A stretch of DNA of 64,000 bases from Ktedonobacterales bacterium (GTDB lineage: Bacteria > Chloroflexota > Ktedonobacteria > Ktedonobacterales > Ktedonobacteraceae): assembly GCA_027451525.1 (NCBI GenBank), contig DAIDJF010000006.1:1-64000 (forward strand), in the 5' to 3' direction. Position 1 is the stretch's first letter. The number at the start of each line of letters is the position of its first letter. The notes under the pieces are model-generated. The model was not told the DNA's origin. It ran no database searches and saw only the letters and a list, made by a program, of their open reading frames with translations. A program made the translations under genes and the position numbers. Below are positions 35,956 through 44,191 of the stretch, one piece after another.

Positions 35956-37338
35956 ATGAAGAATGAGCGAGATGCAGTGATGCCAACAATTGGCGTGGCC
36001 TGTGTAGCGCGTCCAACCTTTGCGGTAGAGGCGGCACAAGCTAGGGCGGAAAAGGCCCTGGCGGAATTGAACACGTTACGCTGGCCCATTATTGGTGATG
36101 CCACGCTCCTGATGGATGCCCAGGCTGCTAACGAAGCTGCTCGCCGTATCCGTTTACACAAGCCGGACCTGCTCGTTATTTTCTGTGCAACCTTTAGCGA
36201 TGCCAGCATGGCGGTGGCTTTGGCTGAACAGATCGGTGTTCCCATCTGTCTCTGGGCCGTGCGTGAGCCTGGCCCAGTGGGAGATCGCCTCTGGCTCAAT
36301 TCGCTCTGTGGAGCCAATATCGCCTCGCATGCCCTACAAAAAGCCGGACATAGTGTGCTCTATCTCTATGGTGACCCCGGTGAGCCAGAACTCTTAACCC
36401 AACTGGCCGTTTTTGCGCGTGCCGCCGCTGTTCGCACACGCTTGCGCCAGAGCCGCCTCGGTCTGGTTGGTCAGGCCCCAACGGGTTTTTATGGCTGCCA
36501 GTTTGATGAACTGGAGTTGGCGCGTGTGATTGGTACTGGTGTTGTACAGCTTGATCTGGCGAGTATTTTCGCGGCTGCTAACGAAGCTCCTTCCGAACTG
36601 GTCGAGACCGCTATTGCTACGACCGCGCAGCGCTCGCCGAGTCTGCGCACGCTCGATACAACAGAAGTACAGCGTTTTGGCGCGGCTTATGCGGTCTTGC
36701 ATGACGCGCTCAGTAAATATCAGCTTGATGGTTTGGCCGTGCGGTGCTGGCCCGAATTCCCGCAAAATTTCGGCTTGATGCCCTGTGCCACGCTTGGACG
36801 GCTGGCTGATGATGGGTTTGTCTGCGCTTGTGAGGCCGATATGCATGGGGCTGTGACGCTGTTGCTCTTGCAATGGCTGAGTGGAGCGGCCCCTTTGCTG
36901 GCAGACCTGGTTGCGATGGATCAACAGGCCAATACGGTCTCGCTATGGCATTGTGGCAATGCGCCTGCCTGTCTTGCCCGTGAAGGCGAGGAGCCGACAT
37001 TAACTATTCACTGTAACCGTAAGATTGGTGTTGCTGGCAATTTTGCTATCCGTCCCGGCGCGGCTACGCTGGCACGTCTCGGCGTGGGACCGCGTGGCTA
37101 TCGCCTGCTGTGTGCCGAGGGCGAGATACTAGATGAGCCAATCAACCGTTTCGCTGGTAATACTGCTCTCTTCCGCCCAGAGAGCGCGGCAAGTACTTTG
37201 CTTGATACTATCATGCACGATGGTTGGGAGCATCACGTTGCTATTGTGGCGGGCCATCTTAATGCGGAACTGACTGCGTTCGCGCAACTCCTCAATGTTG
37301 AAGTCACCTCTGTAGGATCGATTGATCGTGTCCGTTAG
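35956..37338 (+). CDS. L-fucose/L-arabinose isomerase-like protein, candidate sulfosugar isomerase
   Basis: A 460-residue protein with the two-part architecture of the fucose isomerase family: an N-terminal Rossmann-like half (1-170) and a C-terminal catalytic half. Candidate metal ligands are E293 (ACEADMHG, with D295) and H332 (SLWHCGNAP). The segment GFYGCQFDELELARVIGTGV is characteristic. Such enzymes interconvert aldoses and ketoses. Between the ROK and importer genes and upstream of the aldolase gene, it is the candidate for sulfoquinovose to sulfofructose isomerisation, as in the sulfo-transaldolase pathway; this is inference. AAAAGGGAG precedes ATG 35956. A tight palindrome (CAGGCAC-TG-GTGCCTG, 35922-35937) lies just upstream. 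Confidence 0.8.
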   Translation: MKNERDAVMPTIGVACVARPTFAVEAAQARAEKALAELNTLRWPIIGDATLLMDAQAANEAARRIRLHKPDLLVIFCATFSDASMAVALAEQIGVPICLWAVREPGPVGDRLWLNSLCGANIASHALQKAGHSVLYLYGDPGEPELLTQLAVFARAAAVRTRLRQSRLGLVGQAPTGFYGCQFDELELARVIGTGVVQLDLASIFAAANEAPSELVETAIATTAQRSPSLRTLDTTEVQRFGAAYAVLHDALSKYQLDGLAVRCWPEFPQNFGLMPCATLGRLADDGFVCACEADMHGAVTLLLLQWLSGAAPLLADLVAMDQQANTVSLWHCGNAPACLAREGEEPTLTIHCNRKIGVAGNFAIRPGAATLARLGVGPRGYRLLCAEGEILDEPINRFAGNTALFRPESAASTLLDTIMHDGWEHHVAIVAGHLNAELTAFAQLLNVEVTSVGSIDRVR

Positions 37339-37492
37339 CGGTGAATTGTACTCGTAAACCCGATATATGCATATGCAAAGCCGTGAGGCGCGTTTCTGCG
37401 CGTGTCACCGGCCACGCAATGCGCTTGCAACTCCATAGAAGCGATTGAACGTTTTTTAGTCACTGCTGTTCAAGCAGGAAAGGCTGGGAATC

Positions 37493-38872
37493 ATGGACCT
37501 CAAAGATGAAGGACTGAGCCACCTTGAGACGCAACTACAGACGGATGACCCTATTAGTGATTTGACCTCGCGTCCTCTTTCGCGCCGCACGTTGCTGAGC
37601 AAGGGTCTTGCTGCTGGCGTGGGAGCCACGGCCCTCGGCTCATGGCTGGCAGGTTGTGGCACGACAAGCAGTACCAGTAGCTCTTCTGGTCCTGTCACCA
37701 TTCAGTTTGCCGCGCTGACTGATACCACTGGTGAGCAGACAGCGGAGATCAATAAATTCAACCAGATGAATGCAGGCAAGATCAAAGTCGAATACGTGCA
37801 ATTGCCACCAGTCGCGACCGATCAGTATAGCAAGTTTGTGACAGGATTTCGCGCCCAATCACCCACGCCTGATGTTGTCCATATCGACGTTACCTGGCCC
37901 GCTCCGTTTGCAACACCCGGTTGGCTGGCCCCGATAGATCAGTATGCTTCCAGCAGTTATTTACAGCAATTCTGGCCCAGTGCGCAAACAGTCGGCAAAG
38001 TGAATGGCAAGCTTTACGGCATTCAACGCTACATGGATATTGGCATGCTCTACTATCGCACCGACCTCGTGCAGAAGTATGGCGGCAATGTGCCACAGAC
38101 ACGGGCTGATATGGAGACAATGGCAAAAGAGATCCTGGCCCATGAAGCTGCTAACGGGATCAAGTATGGCTATTTAATGCCGGGCAAGAAGATTGAGGCG
38201 ATTGTAGACGAGTGGCTTGAATTTATCTGGGGTGCTGGCAGCGATATCGGCACGCCGGGAAGCTTGCAAATCAGTGGTGCGTCGCAGGTCGATGCATTGC
38301 AGTACATGTATGATCTGATCTACACCAAGAAACTCTCGCCAGCGGGCACAAACACGTATGCCCCGCTTGATATCCTCACACTCTTTAATAATGGTAGTGC
38401 GCCCTTTATGCGCAACTGGACCTTTGCCTATGCGATTGCTAATAACCCCTCGCGCTCGAAAGTAGCGGGTAAAGTAGGCGTCGCGCCGACACTGGCAATG
38501 TCTGGGCAGAGTGGTCACGGCTGTACAGGCGGTTGGGTACTGGCAATCAACGCCTTCTCGCAGCATAAGGATGAAGCCTGGAAGTTCATTGATTATCTGC
38601 TCAGCAAGGATACGCAGACCTCGCTGGCAATGAATGCAGGCTTGATCTCCAGTCGCCCAGATGTTGTCAACGACCCAACTGTACAGGCAAAAGTTCCATA
38701 CTTTAGTCAGCTTGCCTCTATTCTCAATACGGGCAATAACCGCCCCAAACTGGTGAACTATAACCAGTTTACAACGCCTTTGCAGGCCGCGATTAACGGC
38801 GTGCTGAGCAATCAGGGAAGCCCCGCGAGCGCGTTAAGCGGCGTGCAGTCACAGGTCGGCTCTTTAACGTAG
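37493..38872 (+). CDS. sugar ABC transporter substrate-binding lipoprotein
   Basis: A 459-residue family-1 extracellular solute-binding protein. An unusually long N-region (about 30 residues) precedes a twin-arginine motif (SRRTLL, Arg31-Arg32), a hydrophobic core and lipobox LAGC with C55 as lipid anchor. A Ser/Thr-rich tether then leads to the two-lobed binding domain with TPDVVHIDVTWPAPFA in the hinge region. It would capture an oligosaccharide or glycoside outside the cell; given the operon, a sulfoquinovosyl glycoside as for Agrobacterium SmoF is proposed. AGGAAAGG precedes the start. Confidence 0.88.
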   Translation: MDLKDEGLSHLETQLQTDDPISDLTSRPLSRRTLLSKGLAAGVGATALGSWLAGCGTTSSTSSSSGPVTIQFAALTDTTGEQTAEINKFNQMNAGKIKVEYVQLPPVATDQYSKFVTGFRAQSPTPDVVHIDVTWPAPFATPGWLAPIDQYASSSYLQQFWPSAQTVGKVNGKLYGIQRYMDIGMLYYRTDLVQKYGGNVPQTRADMETMAKEILAHEAANGIKYGYLMPGKKIEAIVDEWLEFIWGAGSDIGTPGSLQISGASQVDALQYMYDLIYTKKLSPAGTNTYAPLDILTLFNNGSAPFMRNWTFAYAIANNPSRSKVAGKVGVAPTLAMSGQSGHGCTGGWVLAINAFSQHKDEAWKFIDYLLSKDTQTSLAMNAGLISSRPDVVNDPTVQAKVPYFSQLASILNTGNNRPKLVNYNQFTTPLQAAINGVLSNQGSPASALSGVQSQVGSLT

Positions 38873-38876
38873 CGAG

Positions 38877-38964
38877 CAGGGCGAACCGCGAGGGTCGCCC
38901 CTACAATGATACGAAGCCCGTTCTGCCCGTATTCATTGTAGGGGCGAGGCTTGCCCTAGCCCTG
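38877..38964. repeat. 88-bp imperfect palindromic element inside the importer operon
   Basis: Inner arms are a perfect 15-base repeat, TCGCCCCTACAATGA (38895-38909) and its complement (38933-38947). Outer arms CAGGGCGA (38877-38884) and TAGCCCTG (38957-38964) match at seven of eight. The core between the arms shares ATGATACGA...GTTCTGCC with the element at 22681-22751. It lies between the binding-protein and permease genes and could lower permease expression relative to the binding protein. Confidence 0.7.
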
Positions 38965-39055
38965 TTCCCAGACTATGAGCTGAACGCTGACGCATTTCGG
39001 CATGTATTGTCAAGAGAGGGTAATCTCGCAAGGTCACCCTCTATCAGGAGGTTAT

Positions 39056-39991
39056 ATGGCGACTGTGCAGGTTCCCATACGCGGACAACAGCGCGCGAAG
39101 AGAGGATCACTGGCGCAACGCGAGGAGCGACTGGCCTGGTTTCTGCTCATCCCCGTCATTCTTGCTTTGCTTGCGATGGGCATTTATCCAGCGATTAGCA
39201 CCATTATCTTCTCGTTTCAGAAGGGCGGTACGTTTGGTCTGAGCATGCAATGGGCAGGCATCAGCAATTATGTGCGGCTCTTTCAAGATAGTCAGTTTTG
39301 GGATGCTTTTAAATTTTCTATGCTGTATAGCATTATTACCGTGATTGGACAGATGATTTTGGGCACAGCCCTGGCTCTTTTAGCCAACCGTCCATTTGCG
39401 GGTCGCTGGTTGTTGCGCGCGGCGATTCTCTTTCCCTGGGCTATCCCAACTTCGACTAACTCTGTCATGTGGGCTTATATCTTTAATGACCAGTATGGAC
39501 TGGTGAATAGCATCCTTGAGCACCTGGGCTTGATGAATCCCAATCATCCAATTGTCTGGCTCGGCTCGGCGCAATCTGCTACAGTCTTAATCTACATCAT
39601 TGCGATCTGGAAGGCCAATTCGTTGGTTGCGCTACTGGTGTTGGCTGGTCTGCAAACGATTCCTGGCGAGGTCTACGAGGCGGCGCGGATTGATGGCGCA
39701 TCAGCCTGGCAGACGCTCTGGAACGTCACGATACCCTTGTTGCGTTCAACGCTGGTTGTGACACTCATCTTGCGCACAATAGAGTCCTTACAAGCCTTTG
39801 ATCTGATTAGCGCGTTTACCAATGGCGGCCCTGGCAACTCAACACAAAACCTGGGTCTGTATATCTATGTCCAGATACAGCAATTTGGCGACTTTGGCTA
39901 TGGCTCGACAATCGCGATGACGCTGATGGTAGTCACCCTGCTCTTTGTCATTATCTATCTGCGCACGTTGCATCGCCCGGCCATCGCGTAA
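39056..39991 (+). CDS. sugar ABC transporter permease (MalF-like)
   Basis: A 311-residue inner-membrane permease with six helices and the EAA loop EVYEAARIDGASAWQTLW (about residues 205-222) that contacts the ATPase. The start at 39056 is fixed by AGGAGG at 39046-39051; the frame open from 39002 starts ahead of it. It pairs with the next permease gene to form the channel of the importer. No ATPase gene accompanies them, so a shared MsiK/MalK-type ATPase elsewhere is expected. Confidence 0.9.
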   Translation: MATVQVPIRGQQRAKRGSLAQREERLAWFLLIPVILALLAMGIYPAISTIIFSFQKGGTFGLSMQWAGISNYVRLFQDSQFWDAFKFSMLYSIITVIGQMILGTALALLANRPFAGRWLLRAAILFPWAIPTSTNSVMWAYIFNDQYGLVNSILEHLGLMNPNHPIVWLGSAQSATVLIYIIAIWKANSLVALLVLAGLQTIPGEVYEAARIDGASAWQTLWNVTIPLLRSTLVVTLILRTIESLQAFDLISAFTNGGPGNSTQNLGLYIYVQIQQFGDFGYGSTIAMTLMVVTLLFVIIYLRTLHRPAIA

Positions 39992-40045
39992 AGGATGTGA
40001 GCATTACGCTCAAAGCATGCCATTATCGAAGAAAGAAGGCTCCTT

Positions 40046-40948
40046 ATGGCGACAATGGATACCTCTTCGCAGCAAGAAATGCTGACCATATCGCGTGCTG
40101 GTGCGCGTTCACTCCTTCCACGCCTCAGACATGTGTCTGGTCAGGTCTGGCTCTATATCTTGCTCATTCTGATCCTTTTGATTCAGTTTTTCCCGATGAT
40201 CTGGGCTTTGCTCACCTCGTTGATGACGGCCAACGAAACCACCTCGATTCCCGCGACGCTCTTGCCGTCGCATCCCACGCTTAGCAGTTATGCTACTGCC
40301 TTGCAGGGTGATATCGGGCGGTACTATGTGAATAGTATCATTGCCTCGCTGGTAGCCACGCTGATTACAATGGTGTTGGGAACGCTGGCAGCCTACGCTT
40401 TTGCGCGTCTGCGCTTCCGTTTCAAAATGCCACTCCTGATTTTTGTACTCTCGCTCTCGCTTTTCCCGCCGCTAGCACAGGTCATTCCAGTCTATCAAAT
40501 ACTGCAAAGCCTGCACCTGGTCGGTTCGCTGGCGGCACTCATTCTTCCCTACTCGGTGTTTGGTTTGCCACTGGCAATTCTTATCCTGATTGGCTTTTTT
40601 CAGGATATCCCGATTGAGTTTGAGGAAGCGGCAGTGGTTGATGGCATGTCACGCTTTGGAGCTTTGTGGCGCATCATCTTGCCGATGACTGTGCCGGGCC
40701 TGTTCGCTGCCGCGATTATTGTCTTTGTGGGCGATTGGAACGAATATCTGTTCGCGCTAAACTATACGACAACGAATACTTATACACTGCCCGTGGGCAT
40801 TGTCAATATCAGTCAGACAGAATTTACAACGAATTTTGGTATTTTGTCGGCTGCGACCGTAATGTCGGTTGTGCCACTGGTAATCTTGATCCTGCTGCTA
40901 GAGCGGCGTATCGTCTCTGGTCTAATGGCAGGCGGTTTGAAAGGATAA
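40046..40948 (+). CDS. sugar ABC transporter permease (MalG-like)
   Basis: A 300-residue permease with six helices and EAA loop EFEEAAVVDGMSRFGALW (about 192-209). The long periplasmic loop after helix one (SLMTANETTSIPATLLP) is typical of MalG-type subunits. AAGAAGG lies before the start. It ends five bases before the aldolase gene, so the importer and catabolic genes are one operon. Confidence 0.9.
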   Translation: MATMDTSSQQEMLTISRAGARSLLPRLRHVSGQVWLYILLILILLIQFFPMIWALLTSLMTANETTSIPATLLPSHPTLSSYATALQGDIGRYYVNSIIASLVATLITMVLGTLAAYAFARLRFRFKMPLLIFVLSLSLFPPLAQVIPVYQILQSLHLVGSLAALILPYSVFGLPLAILILIGFFQDIPIEFEEAAVVDGMSRFGALWRIILPMTVPGLFAAAIIVFVGDWNEYLFALNYTTTNTYTLPVGIVNISQTEFTTNFGILSAATVMSVVPLVILILLLERRIVSGLMAGGLKG

Positions 40949-40953
40949 GCACG

Positions 40954-41691
40954 ATGGAGTTTTATCTGGATACCGCGTATTTGCATGAGATTCAGGAAAT
41001 TGCGTCCTGGGGCGTGTTGCGCGGCGTGACCACTAACCCGACGCACGTGGCGAAAGCGGGTGTACGCAACCTGCGCGCGCACATTCAGGAGATTTGCTGG
41101 ACAGTTGATGCACCGATTAGCGTTGAGGTTGTCACAACCGATGCCGATGAGATGGTTACGCAAGGTCTAGACTTTGCCACGTGGTCTCCGCATATTGTCG
41201 TCAAGCTACCAACCGTGCCAGCGGGTCTGAAAGCCATGGCACGTATTACCAGGACAACTGCAACGGCAACCTGTGAGGATTGCGCGCACTTCGAGGGTTG
41301 CCCTATTCGCGCGCGTTTCGCCGCACGCAACGAACTGACGCACACGCCAGAGGTCAACGCCACGCTGATTTTTACCGCTAACCAAGCGATGCTGGCACTG
41401 GCAGCAGGAGCTAGCTATGTCAGTCCCTTTGTTGGACGCCTGGATGCTGTTGGAGAGGATGGCATTCCACTGGTTGCGGATATCGCGCAGATTTTGCGTG
41501 TGCAGCAAGGCACTGGTAAGATTATCGCCGCCGCGTTGCGCCATCCTATCCATGTGACAGCGGTTGCCAAAGCGGGAGCGCATATTGCCACCATCTCTTA
41601 CGATATCTTGCGTCAACTTATTCAGCATCCGCTCACAGATCAGGGCTTAAGTAGTTTTATGGCGGACTATGAGCGGAGTCGCAAACAATGA
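40954..41691 (+). CDS. FSA/transaldolase-family enzyme, candidate sulfofructose transaldolase
   Basis: A 245-residue class I aldolase of the fructose-6-phosphate aldolase/small transaldolase family. The N-terminal GVTTNPT motif (24-30), Schiff-base K84 (HIVVKLP) and the YVSPFVGRLDAVG block (155-167) are diagnostic. Between residues 100 and 132 lies an insertion with C107-x2-C110-x5-C116, absent from ordinary FSA, which could bind a metal. In the sulfo-transaldolase pathway such an enzyme splits sulfofructose to sulfolactaldehyde and passes the C3 unit to glyceraldehyde-3-phosphate; context supports that role here. Start ATG 40954 has AAAGGA upstream. Its stop overlaps the glycosidase start (ATGA). 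Confidence 0.83.
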   Translation: MEFYLDTAYLHEIQEIASWGVLRGVTTNPTHVAKAGVRNLRAHIQEICWTVDAPISVEVVTTDADEMVTQGLDFATWSPHIVVKLPTVPAGLKAMARITRTTATATCEDCAHFEGCPIRARFAARNELTHTPEVNATLIFTANQAMLALAAGASYVSPFVGRLDAVGEDGIPLVADIAQILRVQQGTGKIIAAALRHPIHVTAVAKAGAHIATISYDILRQLIQHPLTDQGLSSFMADYERSRKQ

Positions 41692-44147
41692 CCATGCATC
41701 CACGAGCAGAAGGCTATTATCTGCGCCGCCTTACAAGCGTAAGCGTGCATTCTGGCAGTATCCAGGCTCAATGCGAACTAATTGCATTTCGCGACATGGG
41801 CGATGAGCGGCACCACATTATTGTGAGCAATGAAGCTCTCGCAGCCCAAGCAATTAGCACCAATACGCCGAATCGTCCGCCAGAGGGCACGCAGCAAGCG
41901 ACCGCAGTCTCATCGGCCCCTATCACGTTCGCCAGCGCGCAGAGTGTACTCTCGGCAATGGTAACTGTGCAGATACTCTCGCCGCGCATTGTCCGTGTAT
42001 TGATGAGTATGGGCGCAGGCGACAAGGTAATCAATGATGCAGGTATGCTTGTGCCTGATTTTGAGACTCACTTTGCGCCGTCTGCTTCTGTTGATATACA
42101 GGAGTCCGCACAAGCGATTACTGCCAGTTGTAACGGCGTGACGCTATGCTTTCAGCGTGATCCATTCGCAATTTCTATTGTCTGTGCGGAGGTTCCTGGC
42201 GCATGTGTGGAGACGGCATTGGATGATCGCAACGTACATGGTCTGTTGAGCGCGCCGCCGCCAGGGATTTTTGGCAACGTGGGACCATTGACAGGGGCCT
42301 ACTGGTCATGGAGTCTGCACCCTGATGAACATCTCTATGGGTTGGGCGAACGCTTCACGCCGCTTGACCATCGAGGGGAGCAGGTGACACTGTGGGATAC
42401 CGATGCCTGGGGCACGACGAGTCAGTCTTCCTATAAATACGTGCCGTTTCTGCACTCATCGCGTGGTTATGGTTTCTTCTTCCATACGCCCACTCCCGTG
42501 AGCGTGCAGGCGGGTGCGCCATCAATGCGCTCGGCTCTGGCCTGCGTAAATGCGCCCACGCTCGATCTCTTTATCGTCTTTGGAGCCACTTCCAAAGAGT
42601 TATTGAGTGCCTATACCTTGCTGACCGGACGCGCAACGATGCCGCCGCGCTGGGCCTTTGGCGTCTGGCTCTCGCGCTGTCGTTACCAGACGCGAACCGA
42701 GGTTGAGGCTGTAGCGGAGCGTGCGCGGGCCGAGGATATCCCCTGCGATGTCCTGCATATCGACCCGGCGTGGCTGGAACGGCCCGGCCTCTCGTGTGAT
42801 TTTGTTTCCAATGAGCAGGCATTTCCAGACCTGGCGGGTATGGTGCGCGAACTAGGAGAACGTGGCTTCAAAATCTCGCTTTGGGAATTGCCGTATGTTT
42901 CCTCTAGCGCACCGCGTTATCAGGAAGCGGCTGCGGCGGGCTATTTCTTGCGTGATGAACAAGGGCAATTTATCTGTGCCGATTTTGGTGTCCCACCAGC
43001 TGATGGGCATATGCGTGCGGTATTAGATTTCACGAATCCGGCGGCACGCGCGTGGTGGCAGGACCTGCATCGTCCCTGGCTACGGGCTGGCGTTGCTGTC
43101 TTCAAAACTGATTTTGGTGAAGGGGTACCGCGTGCGGCTCGCGCATGGAATGGCATGACAGGTGTTGAGCTACACAACCTCTATCCCTTGCTCTATACCG
43201 CTGCCGTGCACGAGGTCATCACGCAGGAGACGGGACGCCCTGGAATGATCTGGGGCCGCTCTGGATGGGCAGGCATCCAACGCTATCCCGCGCAGTGGGG
43301 TGGCGACCCCAAGACTGATGCCTGGTCGATGCGCTCCTCACTCTGGGGTGGACTAAATATGGCGTTGAGCGCGCCGGGTATCTGGGCGCACGATATTGGT
43401 GGCTTCTATGGTCCTCCACCCTCGCCAGAACTCTATATTCGTTGGGCGCAGTTTGGCATGTTTTCGCCATTGAGCCGTGCACACGGCACGACGCCACGTG
43501 AACCCTGGGAGTTTGGACAACAGGCACTTGCCATTTTCCGCCATTATGCCAAACTGCGTACCAGACTGAATCCTTATCTGTACGCGATGGCCTGGGAGTC
43601 ACATGCTGATGGTTTGCCCATGCTGCGCCCGCTCATGTTGGAATTTCCTGCTGATCCTGTGACCGCACGCATTGACGATAGCTATCTACTTGGCAACGCG
43701 CTGCTGGTCGCACCGATTTTCAGCGATAGCCCTGAGCCAGTTGTCCGCCAGTTGTATCTGCCTGCGGGTGAGTGGATCGATTTCTGGACAGATGAGCGTC
43801 ACACTGGTGGAACCTACCTCACACGCAATGCCCCTTTAAATACTATTCCTGTCTATGTACGGGCTGGTAGCATCCTCCCGCTCGGTCCTGAGCGCGCTTT
43901 CATCGGTGACGATGCGCCGACTGATCTGACGCTGGAGGTCTACACGGGTGCGGAAGGAAGAGCGCAAGTTGTCTGGGATGCTGAGGGCAGCGCGACTGAT
44001 CTGCAACTGACGCAGGTGGGTAATAACTGGCAACTGGCTATCAATGGAGCGCATCTTGCACATTGGATGGTGCGCTGGCATACGCCCACGGGCATTGTAG
44101 AGCAGCATGCTTCTGAACATCTTGCCCACGCAACATTTATCCTATAG
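41688..44147 (+). CDS. GH31 family glycoside hydrolase
   Basis: An 819-residue GH31 alpha-glycosidase: beta-sandwich (1-270), TIM barrel (about 310-640) and C-terminal beta domains. The nucleophile is D475 (FKTDFGE) and the acid/base D540 (QWGGDPK). LYGLGERF, GVWLSRCRY and WAHDIGGF match the alpha-xylosidase YicI type. The sulfoquinovosidase YihQ instead has a MADFGE nucleophile region and different barrel motifs, so specificity for sulfoquinovosides cannot be claimed from motifs. Operon position still argues for release of the operon's sugar from a glycoside. There is no signal peptide, so it acts on imported substrate in the cytoplasm. Confidence 0.88.
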   Translation: MTMHPRAEGYYLRRLTSVSVHSGSIQAQCELIAFRDMGDERHHIIVSNEALAAQAISTNTPNRPPEGTQQATAVSSAPITFASAQSVLSAMVTVQILSPRIVRVLMSMGAGDKVINDAGMLVPDFETHFAPSASVDIQESAQAITASCNGVTLCFQRDPFAISIVCAEVPGACVETALDDRNVHGLLSAPPPGIFGNVGPLTGAYWSWSLHPDEHLYGLGERFTPLDHRGEQVTLWDTDAWGTTSQSSYKYVPFLHSSRGYGFFFHTPTPVSVQAGAPSMRSALACVNAPTLDLFIVFGATSKELLSAYTLLTGRATMPPRWAFGVWLSRCRYQTRTEVEAVAERARAEDIPCDVLHIDPAWLERPGLSCDFVSNEQAFPDLAGMVRELGERGFKISLWELPYVSSSAPRYQEAAAAGYFLRDEQGQFICADFGVPPADGHMRAVLDFTNPAARAWWQDLHRPWLRAGVAVFKTDFGEGVPRAARAWNGMTGVELHNLYPLLYTAAVHEVITQETGRPGMIWGRSGWAGIQRYPAQWGGDPKTDAWSMRSSLWGGLNMALSAPGIWAHDIGGFYGPPPSPELYIRWAQFGMFSPLSRAHGTTPREPWEFGQQALAIFRHYAKLRTRLNPYLYAMAWESHADGLPMLRPLMLEFPADPVTARIDDSYLLGNALLVAPIFSDSPEPVVRQLYLPAGEWIDFWTDERHTGGTYLTRNAPLNTIPVYVRAGSILPLGPERAFIGDDAPTDLTLEVYTGAEGRAQVVWDAEGSATDLQLTQVGNNWQLAINGAHLAHWMVRWHTPTGIVEQHASEHLAHATFIL

Positions 44148-44191
44148 CCATGAACTATGCGCGGAAAGCTGGACAATATACGCTTCTGCCA

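Noticed and set aside
41688..44147. Calling the GH31 enzyme a sulfoquinovosidase outright
   Set aside because: Catalytic-site motifs are of the alpha-xylosidase type, so the substrate is left open.
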